Assembly: GCA_026398595.1 (NCBI GenBank)
Contig: JAPLSO010000068.1
Span: 1-45,395 of the forward strand
Source: Spirochaetota bacterium
GTDB taxonomy: Bacteria; Spirochaetota; Spirochaetia; Treponematales; Rectinemataceae
Direction: 5' to 3'
Length of the DNA: 45,395 nucleotides
Shown here piece after piece: positions 14,799 to 21,822 of this stretch (position 1 is the first letter of the stretch; each line of letters starts with the position of its first letter). A program made the position numbers and the translations under genes. The notes beneath the pieces are model-generated. The model searched no databases. It saw nothing but the letters and a program-made list of their open reading frames with translations, and had not been told where the DNA came from.

Positions 14799-16517
14799 CT
14801 AGGGCTCGACGTAGAGATCGACGGGGCCGAATCGGTCCACGTCGATGAGCCCCCTGTCCGTTATCTTGAGGCTCGGGATGACGGGCAGCGCCATGAACGA
14901 CAGGGTCATGAGGGGAGAGGAGTTCGTCAATCCCTCCTGCCTGAAAAGTTCCTCGAAGCTCCGCAGTTTCCCGATGACGTAGTCCGCGTCCCGGTCGCTC
15001 ATGAGGCCTGCCACGGGCAGGGGCAGGTCCAGGACGACCTTGTCCTCCACCGTGAACACGAGCCCGCCCTTGATCTTGTTGAGATGCCGCGCGGCCTTGA
15101 AGATGGACGCGTCGTCTACCCCGGCTATGATCATGTTGTGGGAGTCGTGGCTGATCGTGCCGCCTATGGCCCCGCGCTTGAGGCCGAGGCCCCGGATGAA
15201 GCCCTTGCCTATCCTCCCTGAGCCCGTATGCCGCTCGATGACGAAGATCTTCATGATGTCCCGATCGACGTCCGACACGCAGCGGCCGTCCACGACCTTG
15301 GGCGTCTCGATGCCGCAGTCCGTGACGATGGAGTCGGGCCGCGCCTCGATGACCCGAACCTTCTTCCCTTCGTCCGGAATGACGAAGTCGGCCGCCGTCA
15401 GCCATTTGACGTTGACGGAATCACGCAGGGCCGGCTGATAGCCAGGGAAATCCTCCACGAGGCGCCCGTCGCGGGCGACCAGGCGGCCCTCCTTGAAGAC
15501 CATCTCGGCCTTGAAATCCGCGAACGAAGTGAAGACCACGAAGTCGGCCTTGCATCCCGGGGCGACGAGGCCCACGCCCTTCATCCCGAACCACTGGGCT
15601 GCGTTGGTGGAGGCTATCCTGAAGGCGTCGATGGGAGCGACCCCCCCCGCGATGAGAAGGCGGAGGGCGTGGTCCATGTGGCCCTCGTCCCTGAGGTCGT
15701 TGGAGTGCCTGTCGTCCGAGCAGATCATGAAGCGGGAAGCCGAGGCCGGCGTGACCGCGGGCAGGAGCTTCGCGAGGTCCTTGGCCGTCGAGCCCTCCCT
15801 CAGCATGATGTACATCCCCTTGGATAGCTTTTCGGAAGCCTCCCCGGGGCTCGTGCACTCGTGGTCGGAGCCGATTCCCGCCCTGATGTAGTCCGAGAGG
15901 GCTGCGCCCGACAGGCCGGGGGCGTGTCCGTCTATAGGCTTTCGCGCGCTGGCGAAAAGGGCGATCTTGTCCAAAAGCCGCGGTTCGCGCGCGAGGACGG
16001 CTGGGTAGTTCATCACCTCGCCCAGACCCAGGACACGCCTGTCCTGGAGGAAGGGGTACATGTCCGAGGCGTAGAGGGCCGAGCCGGCCGTGTCGAACTC
16101 CGTGGCGGGGACGCAGGAAGGGACCATGAAGTAGATGTCGAGGGGAAGGTTGTCGGAGGCGGCCAGCATGAAGCGCATCCCGTCGTAGCCCAGGACGTTG
16201 ACGATCTCATGGGGATCGGCCACCACGGTCGTCGTTCCCCTCGGCAGGACGACGCGGGCGTATTCGGCCGGCGTGAGGAGGGAGGACTCAATGTGCACGT
16301 GCGCGTCGATGAGGCCGGGCGCGAGGTAGCGGCCCCCCAGGTCCATGGATTCCCTCGCTTGAAGCCCGTCGTTCACGCCCACGATCTGCCCGTCCCGGAT
16401 CGAGACTACGGCGTCCTCGACGAAGCTCCCTCCGAGGAGGTCGACGACCGTGCAGGAGATGAGGTTGAGATCACAGGGCTGCCGCCCCTTCGTGGCGTCC
16501 ATCGTTTCCTCGTTCAT
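14799..16517 (-). CDS. ade: Adenine deaminase
   Basis: A 572-residue Ade-type adenine deaminase, converting adenine to hypoxanthine and ammonia in the cytosol. The metal-site motif HVHIESSLLTP lies near residue 72, followed by DPHEIVNVLG, GHAPGLSG, CSDDRHSNDL and the C-terminal HDSHNMIIAG, all usual for the family. Length is close to that of E. coli Ade. It is first in the purine operon, so it feeds hypoxanthine to XdhAB. ATG 16517 has AGAGGT six bases upstream; an internal ATG at 16502 is a weaker choice, and a longer ORF to 16847 lacks family residues. A predicted promoter lies about 30 bases upstream. Confidence 0.92.
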   Translation of the reverse strand: MNEETMDATKGRQPCDLNLISCTVVDLLGGSFVEDAVVSIRDGQIVGVNDGLQARESMDLGGRYLAPGLIDAHVHIESSLLTPAEYARVVLPRGTTTVVADPHEIVNVLGYDGMRFMLAASDNLPLDIYFMVPSCVPATEFDTAGSALYASDMYPFLQDRRVLGLGEVMNYPAVLAREPRLLDKIALFASARKPIDGHAPGLSGAALSDYIRAGIGSDHECTSPGEASEKLSKGMYIMLREGSTAKDLAKLLPAVTPASASRFMICSDDRHSNDLRDEGHMDHALRLLIAGGVAPIDAFRIASTNAAQWFGMKGVGLVAPGCKADFVVFTSFADFKAEMVFKEGRLVARDGRLVEDFPGYQPALRDSVNVKWLTAADFVIPDEGKKVRVIEARPDSIVTDCGIETPKVVDGRCVSDVDRDIMKIFVIERHTGSGRIGKGFIRGLGLKRGAIGGTISHDSHNMIIAGVDDASIFKAARHLNKIKGGLVFTVEDKVVLDLPLPVAGLMSDRDADYVIGKLRSFEELFRQEGLTNSSPLMTLSFMALPVIPSLKITDRGLIDVDRFGPVDLYVEP

Positions 16518-16547
16518 AGAAGTACCTCTGTGCAGTTCCGCCGCTTC

Positions 16548-16576
16548 ATGATAACCGGAAATCAGCGGCCACGCAA
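16548..16576 (-). promoter_or_regulatory. Predicted promoter of the ade-xdh-ygf purine operon
   Basis: On the minus strand TTGCGT (16576-16571), 17-base spacer, TATCAT (16553-16548, 5/6). Predicted start near 16541, leader about 24 bases, too short for a purine riboswitch. Confidence 0.45.
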
Positions 16577-16637
16577 CTTTTTCCCGGGAGGTCTCGGCCC
16601 CGTCCGTGAAATCGTCTGGCTCCCTCGGCGATTTTTC

Positions 16638-16665
16638 TTGACAGGGAGGGAAAAGGGGATAGTGT
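16638..16665 (+). promoter_or_regulatory. Possible promoter of marR operon
   Basis: Perfect -35 TTGACA at 16638-16643, but only a weak -10 (TAGTGT, 16660-16665, 16-base spacer). The operator palindrome begins five bases downstream, where a repressor would block initiation or early elongation. Confidence 0.35.
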
Positions 16666-16669
16666 TTTA

Positions 16670-16696
16670 TTCGAAGTCGAACATTTCGATTTCGAA
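16670..16696. promoter_or_regulatory. MarR-type operator palindrome
   Basis: Left arm TTCGAAGTCGAA (16670-16681), three-base spacer CAT, right arm TTCGATTTCGAA (16685-16696). The arms are inverted repeats matching at 11 of 12 positions. It ends 22 bases before the marR ATG, the usual place for autoregulation, and lies about 95 bases from the divergent ade promoter. Confidence 0.75.
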
Positions 16697-16718
16697 CTAT
16701 TTTTATCCAGAGGCTGCC

Positions 16719-17288
16719 ATGGCGAACAACGAGGACCTGTTGCGGCGTTACGCCGAAGGGCAGAGATTCCTCTTCATGGGGGAGCAGTGCCTCAACCTTA
16801 CCAAGAAGGCGCTCGACCCCATCATCCGCGGATACGGGCTCAACCATTCCCAGTACGTGATACTGATGATCCTCAACTACGCCGAGCTCACGGGCGAGAA
16901 GGTGATCAGTACCGAGTTAGCCTACATCCTCGGCCGCGAGAAGCACACGATCACGCCCCTCGTGGAGAGCCTCGTGAAAGCCGGATATATACAGCGGAAC
17001 GGCGACCCCGGGGACAGGCGCCTCATCGTGCTGACCCTGACGGGCACGGGCAGGGATCTCATCCGGGAAGTCCAGCCCCTGACCTTCGCCACCCTCGCCG
17101 ACATACCCTTCGGCGACGAGGACATGAAAAAAGCCTTCTTCGCTTTCCTCGAAACCTTCAGGCGCATCTTCGCCCAGAAATCCGGCCAGGACCCCGAGCT
17201 TTACAGCGGGACCTACAACCGCCTCCTCGTGAATGGGGAAGCGAAACTGCTCCATGGCTTTCCAGGGGTCGTCCCCGAAGCGAGGTGA
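16719..17288 (+). CDS. MarR-family transcriptional regulator
   Basis: A 189-residue winged-helix protein. Dimer helices flank the core: LNHSQYVILMIL, STELAYILGREKHTITPLVESL (recognition helix region) and the wing GDPGDRRLIVLTLTGTG. MarR proteins bind palindromic sites as dimers and release them on binding small, often aromatic or phenolic, ligands. The 27-bp palindrome just upstream is its probable site. It heads an operon with an alpha/beta hydrolase and a branched-chain-type ABC transporter, so the ligand is probably the imported substrate or its ester. The start MANNED has AGAGG upstream; a longer ORF from 15861 is a run-on from the antisense of ade. About 30 extra residues follow the usual MarR end. 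Confidence 0.88.
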   Translation: MANNEDLLRRYAEGQRFLFMGEQCLNLTKKALDPIIRGYGLNHSQYVILMILNYAELTGEKVISTELAYILGREKHTITPLVESLVKAGYIQRNGDPGDRRLIVLTLTGTGRDLIREVQPLTFATLADIPFGDEDMKKAFFAFLETFRRIFAQKSGQDPELYSGTYNRLLVNGEAKLLHGFPGVVPEAR

Positions 17289-17293
17289 GAACG

Positions 17294-18121
17294 ATGCCGC
17301 TGGTCGATGTCGGGAAGGACGCCCTGTACTAAGAAAAGCGGGGGAAGGGTGAAGCGCTGTTCTTCGTCTCCGGGATGGGCGGGGACCACGGTGACTGGCG
17401 ATGGCAGCTTCCTTCCCACGCGCGGCATTTCACCTGCTACACCTTCGACTGCAGGGGCTCGGGGAGGAGCGCCGGAGCGGCCCGCGGCCAGACGGCCGAG
17501 ACCTATACGGCCGAACTCCTCGCCGACGACCTCGCCGGCATCATGGACGCCCTGGGCATAGCCCAAGCCCACATCCTGGACGGTTCGATGGGAGGAGTCG
17601 TCGCCCAGGCCTTCGCGCTGCGGCACCCCGAAAGGCTCCTGAGCCTGTCCCTACACTCCACCTTCGCCCGGGTGACGGGCAAGATGCGGGCCCAATTCGA
17701 GACCGAACTCTCCCTGCTCAAGAAGCTCGAGGTCGGCGACGTCCTCATGAGCCTCGCCCCCCTGATCTGGGCCGAGCGCACCCTTACCGAACGCCGCCAC
17801 ATCATTGAGAAATTCCGCTCCGACCGAAGGTCGGCCGACATCGCGGTGGACAAGGTCGTGTACGAACTTCAGAGCCGCCTCGTCCTGCGCGTCGACTACC
17901 TGTCCCGGCTCGGGGAGATCAAGGTCCCCGTCCTGGTGACTACGGGGCTAGACGACGGCCTGGTGCCGCCCGAGGAATCTCGCCTGATCCACGCGGCTAT
18001 TCCGGGTTCCGTCTTGCGGGTCTTCCCGGGCTGCGGCCACGCCGTCACGATCGAGAATCCCCGGGGCTTCAACACCCTGTCCCTGCGGTTCCTCAAGGCC
18101 CGACGGGGAGGGGCGTTATGA
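17294..18121 (+). pseudogene. Alpha/beta hydrolase with premature stop at codon 13
   Basis: From ATG 17294 (GAGGTGA five bases upstream) the frame reads MPLVDVGKDALY, then TAA at 17330-17332, then continues in the same frame EKRGKGEALFFVSGMGGDHGDW to 18121. Repaired, it would be a 275-residue alpha/beta hydrolase fold enzyme of the esterase/lactonase type. The nucleophile elbow reads DGSMGG, lacking the first Gly of G-x-S-x-G; the acid DDGLVPP and the His in GCGHAV are present. The next in-frame ATG (17375) would lose the first core strand and the oxyanion-hole loop, so a working short product is unlikely. It lies six bases after marR and overlaps the permease gene by 4 bp. The stop may be a true nonsense mutation or a base-call error. 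Confidence 0.75.
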
Positions 18122-19023
18122 TATTCTCCCTCCTGATCGACGGTCTTTCGGTGGGCTCGGTGTACGCCCTCGTCGCCGTGGGCCTCGTCATGCTCGCCCA
18201 GTCGACGGGGACGATGAACTTCGCCCACGGGGATTTCATGATGTTCTCGACCTTCGTCGCCTACGCCCTCCTCGTCCAGCTGAAGTTTCCCTTCGCCCTG
18301 GCCCTCATCGGCGCCATGGTCTTCGCCTCCCTCTTGGGCTTCACCGTAGAGCGGCTCATCATCCACCACCTCATCGGCGGACCCATGGCCGCATCGATCA
18401 TGGCCACCCTCGGCGTGGCCTACATCCTCCAGGGCATCGCCAAGGATATCTGGTCGGACAACATCTTCAGGTTCCCCGAGACCTTCCCTGGCGACTACAT
18501 CCAGGTGGGGCCGGCGCGGATGTCACCCCAGAGCATCGGCGTCATCGCCTCGACCCTGATCGTCATCTCCCTGCTGTATCTTTTCCTGAACAAGACAAAG
18601 GCCGGAACCGCCCTGCGCGCCCTCACCCAGAACCGACAGGCAGTCTTGCTGATGGGCGTGCGGGTTTCGCGCATGTTCTCGATCTCCTGGATCGTGGGCG
18701 GCGTCCTCGCCGGCGTCGCCGGAGTCCTCTACTCCTACGCCATCAAGTACCTGGAGGTGGGCTACTTCAGCAACATGGGCCTCTCCTTCTTCCTGATCCT
18801 CGTGGTCGGCGGCATCGGGCGGGTCTACGGCCCCCTCTTCGGCTCCGTCTTCCTGACCCTCCTCCCCCAGCTGCTCGGCGGGAAATTCAGCCAGCAGATG
18901 AGCCTGGTCTACGGCATCATCCTGGTCGTTTTCGTCCTCGCCGCACCCAAGGGGTTCTACGGCCTTTGGTGGCGGATACGCAGGATCTGGGCGTCGAGGC
19001 CCCGGAATCGAGGTGAAGCATGA
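18118..19023 (+). CDS. Branched-chain-type ABC transporter permease, apparent LivH-LivM hybrid
   Basis: A 301-residue integral membrane permease with about eight hydrophobic segments. The first two thirds are LivH-like (DGLSVGSVYALVAVGL, NFAHGDFMMFS, VERLIIHHLIGG, ALRALTQNRQAVLLMGV). After AGVAGVLYSYAI (about residue 200, near 18715) the sequence becomes LivM-like: VVGGIGRVYGPLFGS, LLPQLL, LVYGIILVVFVLAAPKGF. Such transporters normally have separate LivH and LivM genes in tandem, and no livM is present. The simplest reading is a deletion joining the two genes at the conserved AG-x-AG-x-LY motif, in frame. Alternatively it is a divergent homodimeric permease. Overlaps: hydrolase stop (ATGA) and livG start. 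Confidence 0.75.
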   Translation: MIFSLLIDGLSVGSVYALVAVGLVMLAQSTGTMNFAHGDFMMFSTFVAYALLVQLKFPFALALIGAMVFASLLGFTVERLIIHHLIGGPMAASIMATLGVAYILQGIAKDIWSDNIFRFPETFPGDYIQVGPARMSPQSIGVIASTLIVISLLYLFLNKTKAGTALRALTQNRQAVLLMGVRVSRMFSISWIVGGVLAGVAGVLYSYAIKYLEVGYFSNMGLSFFLILVVGGIGRVYGPLFGSVFLTLLPQLLGGKFSQQMSLVYGIILVVFVLAAPKGFYGLWWRIRRIWASRPRNRGEA

Positions 19024-19811
19024 GCGGAAGCCCAGGGAAGACCATCCTCGAGATCGAGGGACTGTCCATCAGCTTCGGCGGCCTCCAGGCCGTGGCGGAC
19101 CTGGACCTGAGCATCGACGAAAACGAGATATTCTCCATCATCGGGCCGAATGGGGCGGGGAAGACCACGGTCTTCAACATGGTGAGCGGTTTCTACAAGC
19201 CCGACGCGGGGAGGATACGCTTCGCGGGCCGCGACCTCACGCGGCTCAAACCCCACAGGATCGCGGCCCTCGGCGTGGCCAGGACCTTCCAGAACCTGGA
19301 GCTCTTCTCGAGGATGACGGTGCTGGAGAACCTCCTCATCGCCAAGCATCTTTTCGCGCGCACGAACTTCTGGACCGAGCTCCTGAACACCCGGCGGGTG
19401 CGGGGCGAGGAAAAGCGGATACGGCAGGAGGCCCTGGCCATACTCGACTTCCTCGATCTCGGCTACGCGGCCGACACGCCCATCTCCGAGTTTCCCTATC
19501 CCGTGGAGAAGAGGATAGAACTTGCCCGGACCCTCGCCCTGAGGCCCAGGCTCCTCATCCTCGACGAGCCGGCAGGGGGCCTGAACCATGTCGAGACGGC
19601 CGAGCTGGCCGATATCATCCTGCGGATCCGCGGCGAACAGGGCCTCACGATCCTCCTCGTCGAACACGACATGTCGATGGTGATGAAGATTTCCGACAGG
19701 ATCGTCGTCATGGACCATGGGAGGAAGATAGCCGAGGGCAGCCCCGAAACCGTCCAGAAGGATCCCAAGGTCATCGAGGCCTACCTCGGCAAGGGGGAGA
19801 TCGATGCTTGA
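19020..19811 (+). CDS. livG: ABC transporter ATP-binding protein, LivG-type
   Basis: A 263-residue ATPase. Walker A GPNGAGKTT at about residues 42-50, Q-loop in RTFQNLELF, Walker B LLILDEPAGGLN with the LivG mark GLNHVET, and the switch His in VEHDMSMV. The signature region reads SEFPYPVEKRIELA, where most LivG proteins have PYG; the Gly is replaced by Pro. It powers uptake of amino acids or small organic acids with LivF on the cytoplasmic face. GAGGTGA precedes ATG; 4-bp overlap with the permease and 8-bp overlap with livF. Confidence 0.87.
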   Translation: MSGSPGKTILEIEGLSISFGGLQAVADLDLSIDENEIFSIIGPNGAGKTTVFNMVSGFYKPDAGRIRFAGRDLTRLKPHRIAALGVARTFQNLELFSRMTVLENLLIAKHLFARTNFWTELLNTRRVRGEEKRIRQEALAILDFLDLGYAADTPISEFPYPVEKRIELARTLALRPRLLILDEPAGGLNHVETAELADIILRIRGEQGLTILLVEHDMSMVMKISDRIVVMDHGRKIAEGSPETVQKDPKVIEAYLGKGEIDA

Positions 19812-20514
19812 GCTCAAGGAGGTCTCCTGCTTTTACGGGAAGGTGCGGGCCCTGCGGGAGGTTTCGATCGTTGTGGAGGAGGGGAGCATCGTCTCCCTCC
19901 TGGGCGCGAACGGGGCTGGCAAGATGACCTGTCTCAAGGCGATCTCCAGGATCGCGAAGCTGCAATCGGGCAAGATATTCTTCCGCGGCAAGGACATATC
20001 GAACCTGTGGCCGGCCGACGTCGTGCAGCTGGGCCTGATCCAGGTCCCCGAGGGCAGGATGCTCTTCCCCCAGCTCACCGTCGAGGAGAATCTCAAGATG
20101 GGAGCCTGTAGCAGGAAGGACAGAAAGGCGATTCCGGCCGACAAGGAGCGGATGTACGGCTATTTCCCCGTGCTCGGTCAAAGGCGGCGCCAGACGGTAG
20201 CGACCTTGTCAGGCGGCGAGCAGCAGATGCTCGCCATAGCCCGGGGGCTTATGGCCGCCCCGAAGATCCTCCTGCTCGACGAACCATCCCTCGGACTCGC
20301 GCCGGTGATCGTGGAGCAGATCTTTGCCTTCATCCGCGACCTGAAGAAGACGGGAACGACCGTCCTCCTCCTCGAGCAGAACGCGTCCATGGTCCTCCGG
20401 ATAGCCGACAGGGCCTACGTGCTGGAGACGGGCGCCATCGTGATGTCGGGTCGGGCTTCGGAACTCGTGAAAAGCGAAAAGGTGAGGGCGTCCTATCTCG
20501 GGATAGGCACTTAA
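19804..20514 (+). CDS. livF: ABC transporter ATP-binding protein, LivF-type, altered Walker A
   Basis: A 236-residue ATPase with typical LivF features: PEGRMLFPQLTVEENL, signature LSGGEQQMLAIARGL, Walker B ILLLDEPSLGLAP, and switch-region LLLEQNASM. Walker A reads GANGAGKMT; the residue after the Lys is Met (ATG) where Thr or Ser normally coordinates Mg2+. One C-to-T change from ACG explains this. ATP hydrolysis at this site should be impaired. It belongs to the liv-like operon and overlaps livG by 8 bp. Confidence 0.87.
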   Translation: MLELKEVSCFYGKVRALREVSIVVEEGSIVSLLGANGAGKMTCLKAISRIAKLQSGKIFFRGKDISNLWPADVVQLGLIQVPEGRMLFPQLTVEENLKMGACSRKDRKAIPADKERMYGYFPVLGQRRRQTVATLSGGEQQMLAIARGLMAAPKILLLDEPSLGLAPVIVEQIFAFIRDLKKTGTTVLLLEQNASMVLRIADRAYVLETGAIVMSGRASELVKSEKVRASYLGIGT

Positions 20515-20536
20515 GCTGACGCCTAAGCGCCAGCTT
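20513..20536 (+). other. Intercistronic hairpin after livF
   Basis: AAGCTG (20513-20518) pairs with CAGCTT (20531-20536), with an inner CGC/GCG pairing. It starts in the livF stop codon and has no U-run, so it is more likely an mRNA processing or stability element than a terminator. Confidence 0.35.
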
Positions 20537-20607
20537 GAGCCGATAAAGGCGGAATATTCTTGCAGGGGGCCCTAGGCTCCCTTTGGCAAAGGGCAAAGGA
20601 GGCGGAA

Positions 20608-21747
20608 ATGAGAAAAGCAATGGCACTCGCGGTCGTCCTGGCGTCGATCCTGTCGGTCGCGGCGGTCCGCGCGGCGGGGAACGAGGCGGTTCCAGGCGTC
20701 TACGACGACAAGATCGTCGTCGGCTATACGATGCCGATGTCGGGACCGATCGGCTTCATGGGCAGCCAGACGGCGACCACGACCGAGACGGTGTTCAAGA
20801 AGTACAATGAGCAGGGCGGCATCTACGGGAGAAAGCTCCAGCTCGTGAAGTACGACTCAGGCATGGACGCGGGCCAGGCTCTCGCGAACTACCGCAAGCT
20901 CATCCTCGAGGACAAGGTGTTCTGCGTCCTCTTCGGCTTCGGTTCCTTCGTGCGCCCCGCCTACTCCTTCTTCGAGGAACAGAAGGTGCCCTGGCTCTTC
21001 CCCGGGGCTCCCTCCGAGGACGTGATGTTCCCCGCGCGCAAGTACCTGTTCTCGGTCTTCCCGACCACGGCGACCCAGATGAGCGTCGAGGTCAACTGGA
21101 TGATCCAGCAGAAGCAGTGGAAGCGCCTGGCCGTCGTCTACGGCGACTCGGCCTCGGGCAAGACGGGCCTCGACCAGATCAAGGACCTCCTGAAAGGCGC
21201 CGACCTCAAGCTCGTCGCGGCCGAAGCCATACCCATCAACGCGACCAGCGCCGCCGTCCAGGTGGCCAAGGTAGGCATGCAGAACCCCGACATGGTCCTC
21301 ATCATGGTCCAGATGTCCCTGATCGGGCCGACCATCCCCAACCTCCTTCAGGGCGTGAACATCGACGGACTCTACAGCGCCTGGTGGGGAGCCCTCCAGT
21401 GGCCGAACGGGAAGTCCACCGAAACCAAGCAGATGGCCGACTTGCGCGCCCTCCTCGTCAAGGAGCACCCCGAGATCTACAACGACTCCAACGTCGGCGG
21501 CAACGTCGAGCACGGCCTGACGGTCGAGCTCTTCGTCGAGGCCCTCAAGCGCGCGGGCAAGGACCTGACCCGCGAAGGCCTCCTCAAGGCCCTCGAATCC
21601 TTCAAGAACTACGACAACGGGAAGGGCAACTTCGTTACCTTTTCGCCGACCCGGCACGAGGGCATAGCGGGCGGTTTCGTCATCCAGTACAAGAACAGCG
21701 ACTGGCTCCTCGTCTCCAAGTGGATCGACGTGGACGTCGGGCAATGA
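20608..21747 (+). CDS. Branched-chain-type ABC transporter substrate-binding protein
   Basis: A 379-residue periplasmic binding protein of the LivK/AmiC type (type I fold). A signal peptide is visible (MRKAMALAVVLASILSVAAV, cleavage near RAAGNE), with no lipobox Cys. The mature part begins with DDKIVVGYTMPMSGPIGFMG and includes NEQGGIYGRKLQLV, typical of the family that binds amino acids, amides or aromatic acids. The ligand cannot be read from sequence. ATG 20608 has an excellent AAGGAGG six bases upstream; an earlier ATG at 20560 lacks one. It is last in the MarR-led operon and is followed by a strong terminator. This gene itself looks intact. Confidence 0.88.
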   Translation: MRKAMALAVVLASILSVAAVRAAGNEAVPGVYDDKIVVGYTMPMSGPIGFMGSQTATTTETVFKKYNEQGGIYGRKLQLVKYDSGMDAGQALANYRKLILEDKVFCVLFGFGSFVRPAYSFFEEQKVPWLFPGAPSEDVMFPARKYLFSVFPTTATQMSVEVNWMIQQKQWKRLAVVYGDSASGKTGLDQIKDLLKGADLKLVAAEAIPINATSAAVQVAKVGMQNPDMVLIMVQMSLIGPTIPNLLQGVNIDGLYSAWWGALQWPNGKSTETKQMADLRALLVKEHPEIYNDSNVGGNVEHGLTVELFVEALKRAGKDLTREGLLKALESFKNYDNGKGNFVTFSPTRHEGIAGGFVIQYKNSDWLLVSKWIDVDVGQ

Positions 21748-21764
21748 TTCGGGCGTGAAGATCG

Positions 21765-21797
21765 AGCGGGGGCCGCCTTGGCCCCCGCTTTTCATTT
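21765..21797 (+). terminator. Rho-independent terminator of the liv-like operon
   Basis: Ten-base GC-rich stem AGCGGGGGCC / GGCCCCCGCT (21765-21774 and 21780-21789), five-base loop, then TTTTCATTT. Confidence 0.9.
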
Positions 21798-21822
21798 CAG
21801 GGCCGGCAGACGGGGAGGGCGT

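Noticed and set aside
14755..15405. Long N-terminal extension of xdhA
   Set aside because: It overlaps ade in another frame and is Arg/Gly/His-rich shadow sequence; the 2Fe-2S domain starts normally at 14754.
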